NCBI GenBank assembly: GCA_015227615.1
Contig: JAALGZ010000049.1
Coordinates: 62,001-126,000, forward strand
DNA from: Labyrinthula sp. Ha
Lineage: Eukaryota > Sar > Bigyra > Labyrinthulida > Labyrinthulaceae
Direction: 5' to 3'
DNA: 64,000 nt
The number at the start of each line of letters is the position of its first letter. Position 1 is the first letter of the stretch. Below, in pieces: positions 56,201-64,000 of the stretch. The translations under genes were made by a program, and so were the position numbers. The notes beneath the pieces were generated by a model. The model had not been told where the DNA came from, did no database searches, and saw only the letters and a list, made by a program, of their open reading frames with translations.

Positions 56201-59200
56201 AGTTTGGTTGAGATATGTTTTGGGGGTCTGGATAGAAAAGGGTGTATAATTTTCTCTTTTTCCTGCTTGTAGTGTATAGATACTAAAATATATGGTAACT
56301 TTTATAGTTAAGGTTAGTTTTAACAACCAAAATTCTATCTCCATAGGATATATATATTCTACTTCTTTGTCCATGTCCCTGTTAATAGTTGACAAGTTCT
56401 TAATTTTTTGTAGACGTATTTGTATTTAGAAATATCTGTAATTAACAAGTTTAGCTTAGAGAAACTTGTTTTTTTTGGGGTAATCCGCTCTTTTGCTGCT
56501 TACCTTCTTCATTTAAAGGTAGTTTGTATTGACAGTTAGGGTAGATTTCTCGATAAAACCGAGCTTATCAAAAGTAAAACGGTCAACATCCGCAGATGCG
56601 ATCGTAATTGTTCTGAAATCCTGAGCTTCATTGAATGTTGATTGTCTTTCACTTACCCGAGCACTGTCGGTACTCATAACGACTTCTTTGTTTTCAAATT
56701 TTCCATATGAAAAAAGAGTTTGATACATAGCTTCGGGTTATTTCCCAGTTAAAACTTAAATAACCTCTAGTAAAAGATGGAAAGTTCAGGTTTCTTGACT
56801 CCGGAATCAGATACTCCTCTTATCATGATTGGTCATACCAGTTTCTTAAATTTATTATTCGCCATATTTTGTCTAAATCAGCGTTGCGGAAAATCCTGAT
56901 TTCCCACAGAAACACTATAAAGGGATCTAGAAACAAGAATAAGCGCACTATAAGGCATCAGGTAGAGAGAAATAGTTGAAAATTCTATGCAAAAGTATAT
57001 TCTTATGTTTATTTTTTGCAGCTAAGTAATTGTTTTTATTAAACTCTAACCTCTAAGTTTCAGTCATCATACACCTTTAAAATGGCACCATGACTCGCCG
57101 CCTTCCCACTCGCCCCTCGAAGAAGATGTAGACGGATTAAAATATTTTTCTATATCTTGAAAATTTATTCGTTGAAATATGAATAAGTTTGAAAACACAT
57201 GTCTGATATAACGTATTTAGAGGCTTAAGATCATTAATTTTGAATACTGAAATTGAGAAGATATAGATTTGTGTTGAAATCAAACTTACATTATTCGAGT
57301 TTAGTGTTATTGACAGAAATGTCACAGCATATTTTAAATATTTTTCCTAATTATTTTTCAATAAAACAAAAGCACAAATTCATTCTCCAAAATATTCAGC
57401 AGTTCTTTTTGTGAACAAATCCATATCCCCAAACCCCTTCTCTATAATATTCAACTGTTGTTTTCGTGAAAAAACACTCTTCACAAATTGTGATTATTTT
57501 CTTATTTATTGGTTTTTTGTTTTTTGGATGCTGATAGACCATGTTTTGGGCAATTTGAAATTGGACATATAGAATGGCGCGTGTTTTTGGCACATGTGTC
57601 AATAAACCTAAGCCGGTATTTTCCCCCCTCTCATTTTTGTTTATTTAAAATGTCTGTGGTATCTAAAGATAAAGATACATGGTTGATTAAATATACCTAT
57701 GTAAAATATAAAATGAAAATACTCATAACCAACTTATGCAATTTCCAATTATTTATTATAGAAGGATTTCTAATGGCAATAGAAAATATAGTAAATTGGA
57801 TATGGTAAAGTGACTTTAACTTTTAGTGTAATGTCTCTTATCTAAGTTTTATGTATCTCATGGTTTACCAAGAGATATCTAGTAGGAGAAAATTTTAAAT
57901 AACTGGAAGATTTTGGTAGGGAACCATTTTCACACTACATGATTAAGATGGAGTAAGCTTAAAATTAAAAATTAAGTTATTATTGTATGATAGAATATTT
58001 TATTCTAGGTGTATCTAATTTCATCCATTAGGAACTCTATTTAACTAAAAGAAGGCAAGGGACGTATTTAGACATATTATTGGAATTATATTGTTTACAT
58101 AAAACTTGACTACCAAAACACAAAATGTCAAGAATAGATAGCTATTCGTATACATTATATCTAGCATAGATACTTATTTATAACAAGCTATAAATGTTAT
58201 GGAACAGAAAATTTATAAGATATCTTAATAATAAAATATTTTTTGTCTCTTTGGATACAATTATTTTTCTGTTAAAAATAAATTTTAAGCCTCAAGTGAA
58301 GGCAAATAGAATAGTAGATGAGTTATATTTTTCAGCTTCTCCCCTTCCTTCATTACTGAAAGTAGCGCAATCATGTTTCCAGTATATCTCCAAAATTGAC
58401 ATTGGCTTGAATACCATTTCCCCTTGAATTTTTATTCTTGAACACTCAAACTTATTTTTTTTGATAAATTTGAATATTTCATTATCTGAAATCAAATTTT
58501 TGTACAGAATAGTTCGTAACTGAACACATCTACTCGTTAGTTAGACGGATGTGGTTTCCCGTAACTTCAACTTTTATCATTCAGATTTTTTTATTAGGAA
58601 TTATTTCAGGAAACTCTGATTAAAATTAAAGAATCCAGGGCTATAGACTATTCAATTTGTTACTTTATTATATCCTAAAATGTATTTTTATTGTATTTGC
58701 TAACTTTGTACCATTTTGTTCTCGCAATTATTGTAAATCTCCCACATGTATTCAATCATATGTTTCTAATTCATTATTACTTAAGTTTTGTATCCTGTCG
58801 TAGATTATGAGCAAAATTTGAACGTTCAAAGTGCAATTTCAGACTAAATGATATAATTTTAATATTATACCTATCGCCGAGAATAAAACCTGTGCTTCTT
58901 TATTAAGCCAACTGACTCAAATCATACTCTGTTTGAAATTTTAATCGGAATATTCTTAACTACCAATTCCTTGAACATCTCTTAAGATGGGCGTAATTCA
59001 AAATGTGTAGTTACATTTCACAGTAGCCCCTGCAGAGTAACGATAACCCCTTGCCAATTCACTGAGACTGAGTAGTCTTAGGTAACCTTGTAACGACCAT
59101 GAATAGTATCTGGTAACTTTTCTTAGAAATGTATCACATGACCCATTTACTAATATCCTTAGTCAAAAATATTCACCAATATCCCATTTGATATCACTAA

Positions 59201-61008
59201 CCTATAAAATAAAATAAAAGATACACGATTAGTTATGTAAGCTACCTGGTCTTAATCATTCAAAATTTAAAAGTAAAGCGATTCCATATTTATAGGCTCA
59301 AATAAAAAAATGGATGGTATCACCCCTTAAATAGTACTCAGGAACTCTTTGCAAAATGTTTGAAGTGGGTTGATAAACTTTTTTGGTTTCTCAATAAACC
59401 CATCGGTAGGAATTGGGTAGATATTGAAACGTTCTTATGCCTCGAAAAGTTTAATAGATGGTCTCGGGTACAATGTGAAGGACAATCTTTCAAAGCTGAA
59501 TAATAGATTTATTTAAATTATACCCCTTAAATTGTTTCTTTGAATCTAAATATCCCCATAGAAGAGATCTAGGCATACCTAACAAACCAAAAAACCTCTT
59601 ATTTGAGCAAATAAAGTAAGCGAGGGCCTTCAAGATAATGGATAAAGAAATATCATTTTCTTTTATATAAACAGTGAAGTTAGCCTTAAGTATAAAAAGA
59701 AGTTGGGAATAAAATAAGAAGCAAACAAGTTATGAGTTCCATTCATGATAAAACACATCATATAGAAACTCAACTTGACACAATGAATAATATACTGAAT
59801 ACCATGATAGAAATTAACAGATTTGGCAGATTATTTATGGATTCTTGCAAAAAATTCATTCAAACATCTCCTTATGTAACCCTCTTTAAAATATACACAG
59901 AAGCTCCCTTGCACCAGCAATAAAGAAATAACTATAAAATACCTGATAGAAAGAGTATTTCTAAAATTAAGTTGCTTCCAATAGGATCGTTCTATAAAGC
60001 TCTTTTCACAAAAGTTAAAAGACTGCTATCGATACAAAACTTGTAAACCTTCTTTAAGAATATTCAAATCATGAAGACAACATATATCATAAACGCTGAC
60101 CTTAAAACCCTGCTCAGAGAATTCCACACACATGCAATATATCATCCAATATCCTACCTGCGCAAATACCTTCCAATATAGTAGATACCAGTACACTCAC
60201 GAATAACTTTATCGGAGTTTAGGAAAAACTCCCAGTACACATATTTCTAGACAAATAAGCACATAGAGCTTCTGAAACTTAGAGAAAACTTATTGCATTA
60301 AACACCCCCCTTGAAAAATTCAATTTTAGTCACCGAAGGCTCCATAATGTTGAGTTGATTATTTAGCTCTACCTTTCATTCCTTTTTTTCCACATTCATG
60401 ATGTGTGCATCAAAGGCAGGGAAGTTGGTATTGTCTGTATATTCTAAATCATAGCAAGAATTGACGAGTAAAACTAAACATCATTAGACATGTAGCGAAT
60501 ATACGGTCAAGAGAGATCAGACCAAACTGGTATTAATTTATCTGGAAGTCCTGGTATCAAATACAGTAGCGAGCAGTATCCTTGATTTCGGCAGAAGTTG
60601 CTATATATTGAATAATAATAATGATTTGGGTCACCTGGACATGGTTTCAATGAACCATTAGTTTCTATTTTATTCTTTTCCCGGATGAAAATCTTCCTAA
60701 TAAGGCCATATGATCAGTGCTAAGTGTACACCCAAATTATTTCTGCGTCACGAAATCCATTTTATATGAGTGTCCTGCAGTTAAGAAAGGAAATTTTAAT
60801 AGTATTGCCCAGTTAATTGTTAAAAGTTTCTTACAGTCAGGCTGTAATAAAAACAATATGACCAAACTAAACCTTTTTTCCTGAAAATAGACTCAAAGGT
60901 AGAACCAATCGAATTCTGCTAACTTTATCAACATGCATGTCACTATTGGCAGTCAATAATCATCCCTAGGTTTGTTAACTTTCAAAATAGTTAATGTGCT
61001 ATCTCACA

Positions 61009-61480
61009 GGTATGGATCCGACTTAATTTATTAATGATTTATTAATAATAACTTTTCCCATGTTACTCTCATTGGTATATTTTGGTAATTACCCAACCAT
61101 TTTGATTGTAAATTAACAATCAAATGATTATCACTACGTGGCGTCATAAGGCCCTGGAGTAAAGAATCAAGAATTAAATATTGTTTAGTTTTTTGCATCA
61201 TACTCAAAGCTTCAAAAATCAGTCACATGGCCTAGCCACATCCTATTACTGGATTATTCTCATGTTCTAGTGTCAGTTTTTAAAGGTTTATCCACGCTAC
61301 AGGAATTATGTAGGAAACTTTTGACTACTTAAGACAGGGTCGTATAGTCCATCTTTACTATTGATGATCATGATAAAATCAGAACAATTTGATTTTAAGC
61401 AAAATCACAGCGCTGTTATTTATAATTATGAAAAAGCAAATATCAAATAATTATTGATTATTTTCATCAAACCCGATGCC
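61009..61480 (+). repeat. Dispersed short inverted-repeat family, copy 4 (longest)
   Basis: Left end GGTATGGATCCGACTTAATT. The right end, read on the minus strand, is GGCATCGGGTTTGATGAAAA, so the termini are imperfect inverted repeats. Internal TTTCCCATGTTACTCTCATT and CCAACCATTTTGATTG align with copy 1. About 470 bp with no coding capacity. Confidence 0.45.
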
Positions 61481-61734
61481 TAATCACAGAATTCTAATAA
61501 AGAAAAGTGTTTCATTAAAGGCTGAGTAGACTAATGTTATTTTTAGTTATTGCCTTGACCCTTAGCGGTTGCATCCATAGTTGCTTCTGCTTTTGACTTT
61601 CCATGCGTTGCCCCCAAAATGTACTTTACGCACCTTAGACGTGGAGCTCCATGTACCCAGTCTTTCAAGATTTATTGGTATGTATTAGAGAGTATGGTGA
61701 ACGTGGTTCAGACGTCTTTTTCTGTGGTTAGCTC

Positions 61735-62030
61735 CTAAGGGTTTTTTATCCATATTCCTTTATGCGATGCTGCCTTTTCAGCACTATTAGGAACCTTTTT
61801 TTTAATATTTTTTAACTTTTTTTCTATTCTGCCCAAATCTAGCTCTAGATCAGCCATCTTGCTGTTATTGATCTTATTCCACCAAAGATATTCTCGCATT
61901 TTGCAATATAGTTTAAGAGGGGTAACTTTCTCACCTTTCTGATTTTTCAAGTTTGTCCGACTCTTGAAATTTTCATATTCTAACTCTAATGTAGAAAGCC
62001 CTGTGGCGTTTTTTTCAAGTTTTTTCTGTT
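61735..62030 (-). other. Unrecognised basic, helical open frame
   Basis: An open stretch reads KLYCKMREYLWWNKINNSKM then ADLELDLGRIEKKLKNIKKK, continuing upstream without ATG as far as about 62030. Composition is Lys/Glu/Leu-rich and coiled-coil-like. It might be an exon or a transposon remnant; I recognise no family. Confidence 0.2.
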
Positions 62031-62733
62031 TGGTACCTTTGGTTCGTTATAGCTGAATTATGCTGGTATAGAAAGAATGGAAGTTGTAAGCTATCCTCAC
62101 TCAACGCAGAGGAATAATGAAATTAGATCCTACTACAGAGAGCTCTCATCGAAATTGGTTAATAGATATCTTCACAAAGTGCCCATTTCTTCATCGGGTT
62201 GCAATTCTTAAGTGGTTGTTCAACTTAGTTTGAACAATTACTGCCTCTTTCTCTCCTAGGTCTTTGCTTTTAATCGTGAAACTCCGAAGACATTGCGTTT
62301 CCCCTCTTACCTAGTGGCATCCATCTCCTGGAACATGTCGCTACTTTAGTTCCTCCTTTCTGACAATATTCGAGGTAAACTGCGGACAAAGGGACAGCTT
62401 GAAGCGAAGGTTTAGATGAGTTCATAGGAAGCAAAATCTCATATGTGGGGAGAATAATTTTCAATAATCCATTATTAAAATTTACATTAATTAAGTTAGA
62501 ATAAAGGTTATCATGGAACGAGCAACTCGAGTTGCTACACTGTTTTGGTGAGCTTCATTGAAGTTAATACACCCAAGTCTTCACTCAAGGCTGTTTTGTT
62601 GAGTCAATCTCGGTTTCTTGTTATTAGTGGATAAGTAGTTGGTGAGGTGACTTTCCTTTATCGCTTACAAATAGCCATGTTTTTTCTATTGTTATATCTG
62701 CAACGAAACATTGTTATTTTTGCTCTACTTACC

Positions 62734-62801
62734 GCATTAGGGTTTCTTATCGTAACGGAACACACGATAGTTAACGTTTATCACGATAAGAAACTATATG
62801 C
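62734..62801. repeat. Short palindromic element upstream of the SLC1 gene
   Basis: Perfect 12-bp arms GTTTCTTATCGT (62742-62753) and ACGATAAGAAAC (62783-62794), extended imperfectly by GCATTAGG on the left and TATATGC on the right. The left end TAGGGTTTCTTA resembles the terminal repeat of the hAT-type MITE at 53466, but no 8-bp duplication is visible. It could be a decayed relative or a regulatory palindrome. Confidence 0.45.
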
Positions 62802-63247
62802 TCCAGTTTCGCATGTTTGACTATTAATGGGTTTCTCCTTTGTATTAGCTGAAATGTAACGGTGAAACAGTTCTGAATTCAAGTACTTCCCTGGTATTGT
62901 TATACACATGTATCTTAGGTTGATAGAATTCCCTGGTAATCCTTAATATTGGGGAAACAATACTTGATGAATTATCTTTACCAATCTTTTCAGCGTCATC
63001 ATAAGAAAAGTTTTCAAACGACAAGGACAATATTCTAAAAAATGTGTTTTCTCGGTAACAAATACGCGGATTCTTTATTTATCCTTAAAACCACGGACCA
63101 AAGGTTCATTTGGTTGTAGAGAAATATTAAGACAAAACGTCTTGAGTCTTCTTAAAGTCGAATATATTATTCTTACCTTTGTCAACTGAGTAGTGAGTAC
63201 AAACCATAGAAACAGATGTCCCTTTAGAAAAAAATAAGAGAATTATT

Positions 63248-64000
63248 ATGTCACAAGTAGAAAAAGAAATAAGAGGGTTAGAAACTGAAAAGGTTGATGC
63301 AACTGTTGCACTGCGTTTGACAAACACAATAGAGAATGAAAAGAATGAAACACCACACTTATCTATTAGGAAGCAAATATTAGCAACTGCTATTATTATT
63401 ACTTCAGCTGCTTTAGGAATTGGAACCGGGGTCATTCTTTCAAATATTGAAGCCCATCCGGATGTAGTTTCCTGGGTTGGACTCCCTGGAAATCTCTTTA
63501 TTCGTTCGCTTACTTGCACTGTTCTCCCAATGATTTTTGTAAACATCATTCTCGCTGTAGTTCAGATGATGGAGGCTGGTAAAGCAGGTGTAGTAGGAAA
63601 GTACACAATTCTTCTCTACCTTTTAACCACAGTGATTGCTTCACTTGTTGGGTTAACTTTTGTTGCTTTGTTTAAAGATCAGTTTGCAAGAAGAGTGAGT
63701 GAACAAACCGAAACCTTTATTATCCTTGAGTGTCCTGAGAACCTTGGTTTTGTTTCAGTTACTTTAGATGGATCACTTTCTTGTTCAGATGAAGTAACAA
63801 ATTCAAGTCAAATTCAAATTGTGGATCCTAATGAGTACTTGGTAAAAGCGGAAACTGGGGTGATTGACACTTACACTTTCAGTGCAACTCTACAAGATGG
63901 AATTTTTAGAAAGTTAGTGCCAAGTAATATTGTTGAAGAATTTGCTAATGGAGCTTTTCTTGGGGTTGTAATGTTTGGTGTTGTTTTTGGAATTGCTTCA
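63248..64000 (+). CDS. SLC1-family Na+/dicarboxylate-amino acid symporter (5' part)
   Basis: Dicarboxylate/amino acid:cation symporter (EAAT/GltPh family), cut by the right edge after about 250 residues. A ~40-residue polar N-terminus precedes TM1 (ILATAIIITSAALGIGTGVI). Then comes the family signature GLPGNLFIRSLTCTVLPMIF with VNIILAVVQMME (TM2), and TM3 (YTILLYLLTTVIASLVGLTF). A long loop with two cysteines and a possible glycosylation site NSS sits between TM3 and TM4 or in the TM4 region, as in animal EAATs and unlike the short prokaryotic form. SNIVEEFANGAFLGVVMFGV opens the next helices. No intron is needed in the visible part. The ATG chosen is the first in frame. It would take up glutamate, aspartate or dicarboxylates at the plasma membrane. 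Confidence 0.9.
   Translation, partial: MSQVEKEIRGLETEKVDATVALRLTNTIENEKNETPHLSIRKQILATAIIITSAALGIGTGVILSNIEAHPDVVSWVGLPGNLFIRSLTCTVLPMIFVNIILAVVQMMEAGKAGVVGKYTILLYLLTTVIASLVGLTFVALFKDQFARRVSEQTETFIILECPENLGFVSVTLDGSLSCSDEVTNSSQIQIVDPNEYLVKAETGVIDTYTFSATLQDGIFRKLVPSNIVEEFANGAFLGVVMFGVVFGIAS

Larger units (their letters stand above)
53612..63247. other. Gene-poor AT-rich stretch of about 9.6 kb
   Basis: No supported host gene. Contents recognised: an old LINE endonuclease fragment near 56.1 kb, one copy of the short inverted-repeat family at 61009-61480, an unrecognised frame at 61735-62030 and a palindromic element at 62734-62801. Everything else reads as AT-rich sequence with short random frames. 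Confidence 0.45.

Noticed and set aside
55997-56272. Plus-strand open frame rich in Phe, Leu and Ser
   Set aside because: It is the antisense shadow of a decayed LINE endonuclease on the minus strand.
63127-63549. Minus-strand open frame over the transporter start
   Set aside because: Shadow of the SLC1 coding sequence, which has the family signature on the plus strand.

Overview
The window is nuclear DNA of a unicellular, probably flagellated eukaryote: AT-rich, with large gene-poor stretches and a few compact gene clusters. Strikingly, every intron I can place by protein continuity (24 in seven genes) is only 27-34 nt long, GT-AG, with a T-rich 3' end. A SPATA17-type IQ protein points to a cilium or flagellum. 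A Pro-Thr-rich surface protein of the style common in stramenopiles, the uniform ~30-nt introns (known in Blastocystis) and the set of mitochondrial and nuclear genes suggest a stramenopile-like protist. That placement is inference and is not proven here.

Layout. 1-1.9 kb (minus): 5' part of a Roco gene (LRR repeats then a Roc GTPase), running off the left edge, with its LRRs carried on separate exons. 4.1-11.9 kb is a dense cluster: NDUFV2 (complex I), a Cys-rich single-pass membrane protein, WDR12/YTM1 (60S ribosome assembly), SPATA17, a divergent H2A/H2B pair whose H2A copy is frameshifted, and a secreted S28 serine peptidase. After about 7 kb without genes comes SND1/Tudor-SN (19.2-22.4 kb), then an unrecognised secreted protein with six tiny introns (23.7-24.8 kb). 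A second, nearly identical H2A/H2B pair with an intact H2A follows (25.2-26.1 kb), then a decayed LINE (27.1-30.1 kb). 33.7-36.1 kb holds a decayed second Roco gene that keeps the same exon design. 41.3-42.7 kb carries an ASCH-domain protein and PAF1, overlapping tail to tail. 50.4-53.3 kb carries the PT-rich surface protein and an AlkB-type membrane di-iron hydroxylase. The right edge cuts an SLC1-family Na+/dicarboxylate-amino acid symporter.

Repeats: two copies of a ~125-bp SINE with a tRNA T-arm-like core and A-tail (one with a 9-bp target duplication), a dispersed short inverted-repeat family (four copies), a 138-bp hAT-type MITE with an 8-bp target duplication upstream of the AlkB gene, and a second LINE fragment. 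I saw no virus-like or LTR element, CRISPR array, rRNA or complete tRNA gene.

The genes are housekeeping or surface functions and do not form one pathway. The most distinctive features are the ultrashort intron system, the one-repeat-per-exon Roco genes, and the duplicated histone pair whose copies end at the H2A stop codon and the H2B 3' hairpin.
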